Positions 16,989 through 25,928 of a stretch of 60,854 nt of DNA are shown here, one piece after another (position 1 is the stretch's first letter; each line of letters starts with the position of its first letter). The stretch is from Saprospiraceae bacterium (GTDB lineage Bacteria; Bacteroidota; Bacteroidia; Chitinophagales; Saprospiraceae). Position numbers and translations under genes: made by a program. The notes beneath the pieces were generated by a model, which saw only the letters and a list, made by a program, of their open reading frames with translations, had not been told where the DNA came from and did not search any database. The stretch is taken from assembly GCA_016787285.1 (NCBI GenBank), contig JAEUUV010000258.1, forward strand, positions 1 to 60,854, given 5' to 3'.

Positions 16989-19142
16989 ATGTTTTACCTG
17001 CTACATCGGCGCGTAGTCGCCCTCATCGTTTTTGCATTTTTTGCCCAAAATCTTGCCGCCCAGTCCAGCATCGCGCGTGAATGGAGTGATGCCGTCCTGC
17101 AAACCATGCAGGAAGACCTTGCCCGCCCTGCCGTGCAGGCGCGCAACCTGTTCCATTTTTCCGTGGCGCTGTACGATGCCTGGGCCGCCTACGATACCGA
17201 AGCCCAACCCTACCTGCTCGGCAAAACCGTGAACGGCTACACCTGTCCCTGCAAAGGCGTGCCCGCACCCAAGGACGTGGAAGCCGCCCGGCGCGAGGCC
17301 ATGAGTTTTGCCGCTTACCGGCTGCTCACCGCCCGGTACTCGCATTCGCCGCAAGGCACAGGCGCCACCTACCGGTTCCGAGAACTGATGCAAAAACACG
17401 GGTATGACTTTCGCGACTACTCCTTCGACTACACTACCGGCTCGCCTGCCGCGCTCGGCAACTACCTCGCCCAATGTATCCTGCAAATGGGCCTGCTCGA
17501 CGGCGCCAATGAGGAACACAACTACCTGAGCTCCGAGTACAAACCCGTGAATGCGCCGCTTGAGGTGGTCGTTCCCGGCCCCGGCAAGGTGCAGGACCCC
17601 AACCACTGGCAACCCGTGAAACTGAAACGCGCCCTCGACCTGGACGGATACCCCATGATGGAATGCCGCTGCGGAGGCAGGCCGCTCGCGTCGTTTATTG
17701 ACACCATTGACCGCAGCGGGCGCCGCATCACCGGTACACAAACCTGCCAGACGCCGACCTGGGGGCAGGTCAAACCTTTTGCCTTGCGTGTGGAGAATTC
17801 AAAAATTTTCCTGCGCGACAGCCACGAATACCGGCTATACAACGACCCCGGCCAAGCGTTTTTTCCGCGTCTCGACATCGCCAAAGGCGTCGGCACCTCG
17901 AAGGATTACCAGTGGAACTTCGCCCTCGTAGCCGCTTGGTCGGCCCTGCTCGATCCCGCCGACACGACGCTGTGGGATATTTCGCCCCGAAGCATGGGAA
18001 ATCTGCAAGGCTACCCCAAAAGCCTGGCGGAACTGGCGGGTTTTTACAACCTGCAAACCGGCCGCGACCCCGGTGCCGGGCACACCCTCAACCCGCGAAC
18101 CGGCCAACCGTATGCGCCCCAAATCGTGCCGCGTGGCGACTTTACCCGCGTGGCCGTCCAGTACTGGGCCGAAGGGCCGGACAAGGAAACGCCGGTAGGA
18201 AACTGGCTGTCGCTGCTCAACTACGTGAGCGACCGCCCCGGCGTGGTGAAAAAGTTCAACGGCAAGGGCCGGCTGCTGAGCGACCTGGAGTGGGACGTGA
18301 AGGCATATTTCGTGCTTGGCAGCGCCCTGCACGACGCGGCCATTTCGGCCTGGGCCGTCAAAGGCCGGTACGACGGCCCGCGCCCGATCACCGCCTTGCG
18401 TTACATGGCCGCGCGCGGACAAAGCACCAATCCCAAACTGCCCTCGTACCACCCGGCAGGCATCCCGCTCATCCCCGGGCGGATTGAATTGGTGAAAAAA
18501 GGTGACCCGCTTGCAGGCGCCAAAAAGGAGCATCTCGGCAAAATCAAGTTTTACGCCTGGAAAGGCCCCTACGCCGTGGCCGATTCAACGCTCGACACGG
18601 CAGGCGCCGGCTGGATTTTGGCCGAAAATTGGTATCCCTACCAGGCAAAATCGTTCATCACGCCACCGTCGCCGGGCTTCGTTTCGGGACACGCTGCCAT
18701 TTCCCACGCAGCAGCAGAGGTGCTGACTCGGCTCACCGGCGACTCGTATTTCCCCGGCGGAATGGGCCAGTACACGGTGCCGGCCAACAGTCCGTTTTTG
18801 CGCATCGAGAAAGGCCCGAGCGTGGACGTCATCCTGCAATGGGCCACCTACCGCGACGCCGCCGATCAGGCGAGCCTGTCCCGCATCTGGTGTGGCGCCA
18901 ACGCACCTTGCGACGACATTCCCGGGCGCCTCATCGGCGTCGAAACCGGCACAGGGGCGTTTCAGTTGGCAAAAAAATATTTTTATCAGGACCGCGACAG
19001 CGACGGGTACCCGAGTTTTGAGGACTGCAACGACAACGACGCATCCGTGTATCCCGGCGCCCCGGAACGCTGCGACGGCGTGGACAACGATTGCAACGGA
19101 AAAACGGACGACGCGCCGCCTTGCGGGGGGGGCGGGCAATAA
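16989..19142 (+). CDS. Vanadium-haloperoxidase/PAP2-like protein with MopE-type C-terminus
   Basis: A 717-residue secreted protein of the vanadium-dependent haloperoxidase superfamily. The three-part active site can be traced. K-x6-RP is at Lys458 (VKGRYDGPRP). PSxGFVSGHAA holds the acid-base His568. The third motif reads SRIWCGANAPCDD. In active enzymes this last motif is SR-x5-H-x3-D and its His binds the vanadate covalently; here that residue is Asn638 (codon AAC at 18900-18902). The C-terminus carries a calcium/metal-binding MopE-like stretch (DRDSDGYPSFEDCNDNDASV; CDGVDNDCNGKTDD). A signal peptide precedes, so it is exported. It may be a phosphatase-like or non-catalytic relative. Confidence 0.85.
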   Translation: MFYLLHRRVVALIVFAFFAQNLAAQSSIAREWSDAVLQTMQEDLARPAVQARNLFHFSVALYDAWAAYDTEAQPYLLGKTVNGYTCPCKGVPAPKDVEAARREAMSFAAYRLLTARYSHSPQGTGATYRFRELMQKHGYDFRDYSFDYTTGSPAALGNYLAQCILQMGLLDGANEEHNYLSSEYKPVNAPLEVVVPGPGKVQDPNHWQPVKLKRALDLDGYPMMECRCGGRPLASFIDTIDRSGRRITGTQTCQTPTWGQVKPFALRVENSKIFLRDSHEYRLYNDPGQAFFPRLDIAKGVGTSKDYQWNFALVAAWSALLDPADTTLWDISPRSMGNLQGYPKSLAELAGFYNLQTGRDPGAGHTLNPRTGQPYAPQIVPRGDFTRVAVQYWAEGPDKETPVGNWLSLLNYVSDRPGVVKKFNGKGRLLSDLEWDVKAYFVLGSALHDAAISAWAVKGRYDGPRPITALRYMAARGQSTNPKLPSYHPAGIPLIPGRIELVKKGDPLAGAKKEHLGKIKFYAWKGPYAVADSTLDTAGAGWILAENWYPYQAKSFITPPSPGFVSGHAAISHAAAEVLTRLTGDSYFPGGMGQYTVPANSPFLRIEKGPSVDVILQWATYRDAADQASLSRIWCGANAPCDDIPGRLIGVETGTGAFQLAKKYFYQDRDSDGYPSFEDCNDNDASVYPGAPERCDGVDNDCNGKTDDAPPCGGGGQ

Positions 19143-19163
19143 TTTTTAGTCACTAAATTTTTA

Positions 19164-19679
19164 TCACTCCTTCCGCTCCATCACCACAAGCACACTTCTA
19201 TCGCTTCCTACGGTGAAAATCACGCCGAGATTGCCTTTTTCCCCACTCACCATACCGCCTTTCGGCGTTTTCATGGTTTGAATTTTAAACCCCTTGCTTT
19301 TCAATGCGGCCCCGTAACTATCCAGGGCCTCGATTCCGAGATTGGAGTAGTGTATGTTCCAGTTTTGACCGTCTTCCGTTTCGCTTGTGGTAGCAGCCAC
19401 GATCTTTCCGGCTTTGATTTCGGGAATGTCGGCAGGCATATTGGTCGGCCATGTGTGTGCTCCGGCATGAATTTGCACCTTGCCGGATTCACTCTCGATG
19501 GTGACATCCTGTCCTTCGATGTCCACATCGGTTTTTTCACCGCTGCTCTGTTCGATGATTTTTTCCATGGACTGTTCTGCCTGTTTTTCCCCGGCTTGCC
19601 TGCATGCAAACACACCCGCTATTAGCCCGGTTATAACCGTCAAAAAGACACCTGTGCGGAAAATTGATACTTGTTTCAT
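19164..19679 (-). CDS. Small lipoprotein of unknown function
   Basis: A 171-residue predicted lipoprotein with lipobox GVFAC (Cys26). An acidic, Ser/Glu-rich segment (EKIIEQSSGEKTDVDIEGQD) is followed by a compact alpha/beta region (PADIPEIKAGKIVAATTSET, LDSYGAALKSKGFKIQTMKT, LGVIFTVGSDRSVLVVMERK). The tail resembles small envelope proteins of Bacteroidota that I cannot name. The start at MKQVSIF was preferred to an upstream extension of 67 codons that reads as intergenic DNA. It is convergent with the haloperoxidase-like gene and divergent from the S9 peptidase gene. Confidence 0.8.
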   Translation of the reverse strand: MKQVSIFRTGVFLTVITGLIAGVFACRQAGEKQAEQSMEKIIEQSSGEKTDVDIEGQDVTIESESGKVQIHAGAHTWPTNMPADIPEIKAGKIVAATTSETEDGQNWNIHYSNLGIEALDSYGAALKSKGFKIQTMKTPKGGMVSGEKGNLGVIFTVGSDRSVLVVMERKE

Positions 19680-19885
19680 AAATAAATTGCCTTTTTTTGT
19701 GTCCCCGGTGCAATCTCGCTGCCGGGCAAGCAATCTCGGTGAGGCGCGGAGTTTATACAATGCCGGACGGCGGTAGTAGTAGTGATTATTGTCAAACTGC
19801 TGTCTATTTGCTCCATGTCTCCTTTGGTTTGGTTGCATTACCGGCAAACCGGTCTTTTTGAACACAATCACTCGTTTCAATCGCT

Positions 19886-22285
19886 ATGCTCAAACACATT
19901 TCCTGCCTGTTTTTTCTCCTGCCGTTTGCGATCCAGGCCCAAAGCACATACAAACAACCGCCCGCCGATGTCGCCTCCATCGTGCTGGCTGCACCCACTC
20001 CGATGACCAGCACCAGCCCGACCAACGAGGCCGTCATGCTCGTGGATTACAACCCAAATCCCGGTATCGCCACTTTGGCGCAGCCTTTTCTGCGCCTGGC
20101 CGGCCTGCGCATCAACCCGACGCTGAACTGCCGCCAAAACATCACCGAGTACACCGGCATTACTATCCGCTGGCTGATGCAGGAAGCGCCGGTAAAAATC
20201 ACCTTGCCGGCAGACGGCGCACTGGCCGGCATGCCCCGCTGGTCGCCCGACGGACGCAAAATCGCGTTCGGCATTCAGAAAACCGAGGGCGTGGAACTCT
20301 GGATGGCCGAAGCCTGGACGGGCGAATCACACCGCGTCGGCAATTTTTACCTCAACGACGTACTCGGCTCGGCTTTCGAGTGGATGCACGACAACGAGCG
20401 CCTGCTCGCCCGCATCGTGCCGCCCTACCGGGGGCCGGCGCCCGTACCTGCCCCTGCGCCTTCCGGCCCGACGGTGGAAGAAACCACCGCCGGCAAACTC
20501 GCGCAGGTGCGCACGTTTCAGGACCTGTTGCAAAATGCCGACGACGAGCGCCTGTTTGAATACTACGCCGCCTGCCAGTTGGTGACCGTATCAAGCAGTA
20601 CCGCCAAGGTGGTGCAACTCTGTGCCGGCGGCCTGTACACCGACGCCGAATGGTCGCCCGACGAAAAATACCTGCTCGTGACCACCCTGAAGCGCCCGTT
20701 TTCGTATAGTGTGCAGTACGATGATTTTTCCCGGAAAACAGAAATCTGGGACCAGAAGGGCAAATTCGTGCGCACCGTTGCCGAATTCCCCGTCACCGAC
20801 GATACCCCCCGGCAGGGTGTGGTGAACGGCCCGCGTGCGTTTCGCTGGCAAGCCCTGCACCCGGCGCGCCTGCTTTGGTCGGAAGCCCTCGACGGCGGCG
20901 ACCCGACGAATAAGGCCGATTTTCGCGACAAACTTCTGCGCCTTGACGCCCCCTTCAGCGCCGACCCCACCGAGGTGCTCAAAACACAACACCGCCTTGC
21001 CGGCATGACCTGGACGGCGGAAAAAGACATCGTGTTGCTCGCCGAATTCGACCGCGACCGCCGCTGGAGCACCACGTACCGCCTCGATTTGAATAATCCT
21101 GCCGGAAAAACCGTGCTGTTCGACCGTAGCCTGCGCGACGATTACAACAATCCCGGCAGTCCCGTCACCACTCTTTTGCCCACCGGCGACCGCGTGCTGC
21201 TGCAAGACGGCGACTGGGCCTGGTTCAGCGCTGCCGGGGCATCGCCGAAAGGAAACTTCCCGCGTTTGGATAAAATCAACCTGAAAACCGGGAAAAAAGA
21301 AACGGTTTTCCAGTGTCCGGCCAATGCCTACGAGGAGTTTGTGATGTTCGACAGCAAAAACCGGGAGCGCATCGTGACGCGCTACCAGAGCAAAACCGAG
21401 CCGCCCAACCTGTTCGTCACCGACCTGAAAACCAAAGCCCGTAAGGCGCTCACGGCGTTTCAGGACCCTGCGCCCCAACTGACCGGGGTGGAAAAACGCC
21501 TGGTGAAATACACCCGCAAAGACGGGGTGCCGCTCTCCGGAACATTGTACCTGCCGCCCGGCTACAAGCCCGGTCAACGCTTGCCGTTGTTCATGTGGGC
21601 CTACCCGCTCGAATATTCCGACGCCGCGACCGCAGGCCAGGTGCGCGGTTCGGAAAATACGTTCACGTACTACCGCAACGACTCGCCGCTGTTTTTCGTC
21701 ACCCAGGGCTATGCGGTGCTGATGGACGCCACCATGCCCATCGTGGGCGATCCGGAGACGATGAACAATACCTTCGTGGAGCAGGCCGTCACGTCGGGTC
21801 GGGCGGCGATTGACTATTTGGACTCGCTCGGCATCATTGACCGCACTCGCGTGGGTGTGGGCGGGCATTCGTACGGGGCGTTTATGACCGCCAATTTGCT
21901 GGCACACTCCGACGATTACGCGTTCGGCATTGCCCGTTCGGGCGCGTACAACCGCACCCTCACGCCCTTTGGTTTTCAGAGCGAGCGCCGTTCGTTCTGG
22001 GAAGCGCCGGAGGTGTACATGAACGTGTCGCCGTTTACCCATGCAAACAAAATCAACGAGCCGCTGCTGCTCATTCACGGCGAGGCCGACAACAACTCCG
22101 GCACTTTCCCGATCCAGTCGGAGCGACTTTTTCAGGCGATCAAGGGCAACGGCGGCAATGCCCGGCTCGTACTGCTGCCACACGAAAGCCACGGATACCG
22201 GGCGCGGGAAAGCGTGCTGCACGTGTTGTCCGAGATGTTTGAATGGGCGGATCGGCATGGGAAAGCAAAAGTGGAACGGCCATGA
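19886..22285 (+). CDS. S9 family prolyl-oligopeptidase-type serine peptidase
   Basis: A 799-residue exported serine peptidase resembling the glutamyl endopeptidase/DPP-type members of family S9. A signal peptide (CLFFLLPFAIQAQ) is followed by a seven-bladed propeller region from about 90 to 510 (MPRWSPDGRKIAFGI; EWSPDEKYLLVTT) and a C-terminal alpha/beta hydrolase domain. The triad is intact: Ser662 in GGHSYGAF, Asp735 in HGEADNN and His769 in PHESHGY. It should cleave peptides in the periplasm or outside. No clear -7 box precedes it. It ends 152 bases before the EAD11-like gene, which has its own promoter. Confidence 0.92.
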   Translation: MLKHISCLFFLLPFAIQAQSTYKQPPADVASIVLAAPTPMTSTSPTNEAVMLVDYNPNPGIATLAQPFLRLAGLRINPTLNCRQNITEYTGITIRWLMQEAPVKITLPADGALAGMPRWSPDGRKIAFGIQKTEGVELWMAEAWTGESHRVGNFYLNDVLGSAFEWMHDNERLLARIVPPYRGPAPVPAPAPSGPTVEETTAGKLAQVRTFQDLLQNADDERLFEYYAACQLVTVSSSTAKVVQLCAGGLYTDAEWSPDEKYLLVTTLKRPFSYSVQYDDFSRKTEIWDQKGKFVRTVAEFPVTDDTPRQGVVNGPRAFRWQALHPARLLWSEALDGGDPTNKADFRDKLLRLDAPFSADPTEVLKTQHRLAGMTWTAEKDIVLLAEFDRDRRWSTTYRLDLNNPAGKTVLFDRSLRDDYNNPGSPVTTLLPTGDRVLLQDGDWAWFSAAGASPKGNFPRLDKINLKTGKKETVFQCPANAYEEFVMFDSKNRERIVTRYQSKTEPPNLFVTDLKTKARKALTAFQDPAPQLTGVEKRLVKYTRKDGVPLSGTLYLPPGYKPGQRLPLFMWAYPLEYSDAATAGQVRGSENTFTYYRNDSPLFFVTQGYAVLMDATMPIVGDPETMNNTFVEQAVTSGRAAIDYLDSLGIIDRTRVGVGGHSYGAFMTANLLAHSDDYAFGIARSGAYNRTLTPFGFQSERRSFWEAPEVYMNVSPFTHANKINEPLLLIHGEADNNSGTFPIQSERLFQAIKGNGGNARLVLLPHESHGYRARESVLHVLSEMFEWADRHGKAKVERP

Positions 22286-22368
22286 TTGCCTTTTTGGACA
22301 AAGCCCGCACGATTGCCCCGGCAGGCTACAACCGCTGGCAGGTGCCGCTCTCGGCCTTGTCCATTCAC

Positions 22369-22396
22369 TTGTGTATCGGGCCTTTTTGTAGGTTTG
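22369..22396 (+). promoter_or_regulatory. Canonical Bacteroidota promoter of the EAD11-like gene
   Basis: TTG at 22369-22371, a 17-base spacer and TAGGTTTG at 22389-22396 fit the TTG-17/23-TAnnTTTG consensus. The ATG follows 41 bases later. Confidence 0.7.
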
Positions 22397-22436
22397 CACA
22401 GGCCCCGGACGATCACGTACCAAATCGAACACATAG

Positions 22437-23324
22437 ATGGATACAAATTCAATCCGCGAACTGTTGGCCCAGGGCCAGACCCGCGAAGCATTGGACGGAC
22501 TGCTGGAATGGGTACAACAAAACCCGCGCTACACAAACAACCTGACGCAAGTTCTGCAGGTGCTGCAAGGCCGGTATGCGCGCACGCGGCAGCAAGAGCA
22601 GAAAGGCATTCTGTCGTTTCAGGAAGCCCAGCGCGAGTACAACAAGATGAACGACACCGTCCTCTCCATTCTGAATGATGTGGAGGCCGGACGTATGCCG
22701 GCTATGGCCGTCCGCGCTCGCTGGATGCCGGTGTTTGCCGGCGTGGGGGTACTTGCTCTGGCGGCTGTAGCGCTCTGGTTTTTATTCGGACGAAATGGGA
22801 CCGTTTGTCCCGACTTTGATGAACAGGATGCCCTGCACGTCCTGGTTTTTCCTTTTGATGCGCTCGACGACAATCAGGCATCCGTGGAAGTGCGTATTCA
22901 GGACGAAATCCGGGCACTTACTACCAAGGCGAAGATTCCGGCAGAAGTGGAAATCGGGACAAAAGGCGAACGGGATAAATCCTCCCTTGGCGCTGCTGAA
23001 GCAAACGGCCAAACCTGCGGGGCCGATCTGGTCATTTTTGGTTCGTACAAAGCCTACGAGGGCGATTCCATCCGGGTGCGATTAGGGTACCGGTTCCTGA
23101 AAAAAGGTGGCCAATCCGGCGACATACCATTCGTAACCTACCGGGATATCACCGAACTGACTGCCGAACGCGGGCTTCAAAACGCGTTGTTTTCCGTTTG
23201 CACGGCGGTGGCTATTAACAAAGGGAACTGGGCGTTTGCCCAACGCTGGATGGGCAAGATCAACGACAGCGACGCCGGCGACAGGCAGTTGGCGCAATGG
23301 ATGGCGAAGGAAATGCCGAAGTGA
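22437..23324 (+). CDS. EAD11-like effector-associated-domain transmembrane protein
   Basis: A 295-residue protein in three parts. Residues 1-82 resemble effector-associated domain 11: TNSIRELLAQGQTREALDGL, then VLQGRYARTRQQEQKGILSF and EAQREYNKMNDTVLSILNDV. A single membrane helix lies at about 97-118 (PVFAGVGVLALAAVALWFLF). The C-terminal domain, about 130-260, recalls TolB/FlgO-type nucleotide-free beta/alpha folds (LHVLVFPFDALDD; GADLVIFGSYKAYEGD). EADs are adaptor domains that pair a sensor or NTPase with an effector carrying the same domain in conflict systems. No partner EAD gene was found in the window. Topology would put the EAD in the cytoplasm. The domain call is by pattern recognition and needs a profile search. 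Confidence 0.7.
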   Translation: MDTNSIRELLAQGQTREALDGLLEWVQQNPRYTNNLTQVLQVLQGRYARTRQQEQKGILSFQEAQREYNKMNDTVLSILNDVEAGRMPAMAVRARWMPVFAGVGVLALAAVALWFLFGRNGTVCPDFDEQDALHVLVFPFDALDDNQASVEVRIQDEIRALTTKAKIPAEVEIGTKGERDKSSLGAAEANGQTCGADLVIFGSYKAYEGDSIRVRLGYRFLKKGGQSGDIPFVTYRDITELTAERGLQNALFSVCTAVAINKGNWAFAQRWMGKINDSDAGDRQLAQWMAKEMPK

Positions 23325-23509
23325 GACATGAATTTGCAGCACCGAACACGCTGCCGGCTGGCTTACGATATAATGCGCCCCAAAAAGCACTGCAAACAAT
23401 TGCCGGTCAGACACTTGGGCGCGTATTGAGTTTTAAAAATATTTCCGGCAATTGCGGGCAATTCGGGTAAAAGGACATCTTGGGGAGCACAAAAACCCAC
23501 TTTCCGCTC

Positions 23510-23517
23510 TACTTTTG
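23510..23517 (+). promoter_or_regulatory. -7 box TACTTTTG of paaZ
   Basis: An exact TAnnTTTG match 64 bases before the paaZ ATG at 23582. Confidence 0.6.
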
Positions 23518-23581
23518 CCCCGCCCTGCAGTGGCCATGCCTGTGGCGGCAAACCCGAAACCTTCCAACCAGCACAACAAGT

Positions 23582-25639
23582 ATGCAACAACTTCAAAACT
23601 ATGTCCTTGGCGCCTGGGTCTCCGGCGAAGGTGACGGAACGCCCCAGTACAATGCCTACACCGGCGAACTCATTTCCACAGCCTCCGATGCCGGACTGGA
23701 CTACGCTGCCATACTCGAATACGGACGCAGCAAAGGCGGCCCTCCGCTGCGGCGCATGACCTTTCCCGAGCGTGGGCGCATGCTCAAGGCGCTGGCATTT
23801 TACCTGCTGGAGCGCAAAGAGAAATACTACGCCGTCAGCCACTGGACCGGCGCCACCAAAGCCGATTCCTGGGTGGACATCGAGGGCGGCATCGGCAACC
23901 TGTTTGCGTACAGCAGCCTGCGCCGCCGTTTCCCCGATGAGCCGTATTTCGTGGAAGGCGAAACCATCCGGCTGTCCAAGGAAAACACCTTCGTCGGGCA
24001 CCATATCCTGACGCCCAGACGCGGCGTGGCAGTACACATCAATGCGTTCAATTTCCCCATCTGGGGCATGCTGGAGAAAATAGCCGTCAACCTGCTCGCG
24101 GGTGTGCCCGCCGTGGTGAAATCCAGCGAACAGACTTCTTTTCTCACCGAAGCGATGGTGCGCGACATCGTCGCGTCCGGCATCCTGCCCGAAGGCGCCC
24201 TGCAACTGCTCGTGGGCCAGGGCCGCGGCGTCCTCGATTTCGCGCAAAGCCAGGACGTAGTCACGTTCACCGGCAGCGCTGAAACCGGCAAAAAACTGCG
24301 CGCACACCCGGCGCTCATCCAGTCCAGCGTGCCGTTCACGATGGAGGCGGACTCACTCAACGCCGCTGTGCTGGGCGAAGACGCCGTGCCCGGCACGCCG
24401 GAGTTTGACTTGTTTGTCAAAGAAGTGCGCCGCGAAATGGTCACCAAAGCCGGACAAAAATGCACCGCCGTGCGCCGCATCATCGTGCCGGAAAACCTGT
24501 TGGAGGATGTGCAGGCCGCGCTCACAAAAGCGCTCGGCCAAACCACCGTAGGCGACCCCTCGGTGGAGGGCGTGCGTATGGGCGCGCTCATCAACCGCAC
24601 CCAACTGGCACGCGTGCGCGAAAAACTGGCCCTGCTGGCCGACAGTACGCCGATTGTGGCGGGCAACATCGAGCAGTTCGACGTGGTGGGCGCCGACCGC
24701 GAGCGCGGCGCCTTCCTGCCGCCCGTACTCCTGCTCAACGCCCAGCCGCTGCGCAAAACCCTCAGCCACGAAACCGAGTGTTTCGGTCCTGTGAGCACGC
24801 TCATGCCCTACAAAACCCTCGAAGAGGCCATCGAAATCGCCCGCATGGGTAAAGGCTCGCTCGTGAGCACCATTTGCACCTACGACCGCCGCATCCAGCG
24901 CGAGTACGTGCTCGAAGCCGCCGCCCACCACGGGCGCATCCTCATGCTCAACCGGGATTCGGCCAAGGAAAGCACGGGACACGGCTCGCCCATGCCGCTG
25001 CTGGTACACGGCGGCCCCGGCCACGCGGGCGGCGGCGAAGAAATGGGCGGTGTGCGCGGAGTGCTGCACTACATGCAGCGCACGGCTATTCAGGGTCACC
25101 CGACCGACATCACCAACGTATCCAGCCAGTACCAGTCCGGCGCCGCGCAGACCGAAACGCCGGTACACCCGTTCAAAAAACACTTCGAGGAGTTGTTCGT
25201 GGGCGAAACGCTCGTCACGGCCAAACACACCGTCAGCGAAGCCGACATCCACAACTTCGCCAACGTGAGTGGCGACAATTTTTACGCCCACATGGACGCT
25301 ACGGCGCTCGAAGGCACGCCCTTCACGGGACGCGTGGCGCACGGTTACTTTGTGTTGTCCAAAGCCGCTGGCTTGTTCGTAGATGCGAAAAAAGGCCCTG
25401 TGTTGCTCAACTACGGCCTCGACGAGTGTCGCTTCACCAAACCCGTGTACCCGGGCATGACCATCGGGGTGAAACTGACGGTGAAGGAAAAAATCGAGCA
25501 GGAGCACGACCCGGCCCGCGAGGGCGTGGGCGCTATTCCGCGCGGCATCGTCAAGTGGCTGGTGGATGTGTACGACGAAACCGGCGAGACGGTGGCCGTG
25601 GCGACGATTTTGACGATGGTGCGGAAGCGCCAAGGCTAA
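23582..25639 (+). CDS. paaZ: Bifunctional oxepin-CoA hydrolase / semialdehyde dehydrogenase PaaZ
   Basis: A 685-residue PaaZ, close to the length of the E. coli enzyme. In aerobic phenylacetate degradation it opens the oxepin-CoA ring through its C-terminal MaoC-like hydratase and oxidises the resulting semialdehyde through its N-terminal aldehyde dehydrogenase. The ALDH domain has its catalytic Cys294 in GQKCTAVRR, the NAD-site phrase FTGSAETGK and the glutamate region TMEADSLNAAV. The hydratase region (ADIHNFANVSGDNFYAHMD) holds the catalytic Asp/His. Both active sites look intact. The other paa genes are not adjacent: paaY lies at 48853 and a hydroxyacyl-CoA dehydrogenase at 38501. The start follows a TACTTTTG -7 box and excludes a spurious 34-codon extension. 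Confidence 0.95.
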   Translation: MQQLQNYVLGAWVSGEGDGTPQYNAYTGELISTASDAGLDYAAILEYGRSKGGPPLRRMTFPERGRMLKALAFYLLERKEKYYAVSHWTGATKADSWVDIEGGIGNLFAYSSLRRRFPDEPYFVEGETIRLSKENTFVGHHILTPRRGVAVHINAFNFPIWGMLEKIAVNLLAGVPAVVKSSEQTSFLTEAMVRDIVASGILPEGALQLLVGQGRGVLDFAQSQDVVTFTGSAETGKKLRAHPALIQSSVPFTMEADSLNAAVLGEDAVPGTPEFDLFVKEVRREMVTKAGQKCTAVRRIIVPENLLEDVQAALTKALGQTTVGDPSVEGVRMGALINRTQLARVREKLALLADSTPIVAGNIEQFDVVGADRERGAFLPPVLLLNAQPLRKTLSHETECFGPVSTLMPYKTLEEAIEIARMGKGSLVSTICTYDRRIQREYVLEAAAHHGRILMLNRDSAKESTGHGSPMPLLVHGGPGHAGGGEEMGGVRGVLHYMQRTAIQGHPTDITNVSSQYQSGAAQTETPVHPFKKHFEELFVGETLVTAKHTVSEADIHNFANVSGDNFYAHMDATALEGTPFTGRVAHGYFVLSKAAGLFVDAKKGPVLLNYGLDECRFTKPVYPGMTIGVKLTVKEKIEQEHDPAREGVGAIPRGIVKWLVDVYDETGETVAVATILTMVRKRQG

Positions 25640-25649
25640 AAAAATCGTG

Positions 25650-25657
25650 TATTTTTG
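25650..25657 (+). promoter_or_regulatory. -7 box TATTTTTG of the UPF0175 gene
   Basis: A TAnnTTTG match 19 bases before the ATG at 25676, in the short gap after paaZ, so this gene has its own start site. Confidence 0.5.
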
Positions 25658-25675
25658 TTGCTCAATCGCGAAATC

Positions 25676-25921
25676 ATGGTCATACACCTTTCTGATGAAT
25701 TGCTAACCCCGCTTAAGATGACGGAGGCAGACATCCGGCTTGAACTTGCCATAGCGCTTTATGCTTCCGGAAAACTGGCTTTCGGGAAAGCCCGTGCATT
25801 GGCTGGCCTGAACTGGATACGGTTTCGGCTTGCTTTGTCCGAACGAAATATCCCAATCCATTACGATCAAACAGATTTTGAAGCAGATTTGGCGGCAGTG
25901 GAGGCGCTTTCCGGGAAATAA
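25676..25921 (+). CDS. UPF0175 family protein (solitary antitoxin-like)
   Basis: An 81-residue UPF0175 protein with a predicted ribbon-helix-helix-like DNA-binding fold. The family phrases LELAIALYASGKLAFGKARA and RFRLALSERNIPIHYD are intact. Members are usually the antitoxin partner of a PIN-domain DUF3368 gene placed directly downstream. Here the next gene is on the other strand and is not a PIN protein, so this is an orphan. It may be a transcription regulator or a degraded module. Confidence 0.88.
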   Translation: MVIHLSDELLTPLKMTEADIRLELAIALYASGKLAFGKARALAGLNWIRFRLALSERNIPIHYDQTDFEADLAAVEALSGK

Positions 25922-25928
25922 TGATGAC

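Noticed and set aside
20591-22432. 613-codon open frame on the minus strand
   Set aside because: It is antisense to the S9 peptidase gene, whose triad and propeller are intact, and its translation has no domain or signal features. Open antisense frames are common in GC-rich genes.
22286-22436. S9 peptidase and EAD-like gene as a single operon
   Set aside because: A consensus promoter lies between them, so co-transcription is not required; the functional link is unsupported.
24353-25687. 444-codon minus-strand frame inside paaZ
   Set aside because: It is a shadow of paaZ with no family features.
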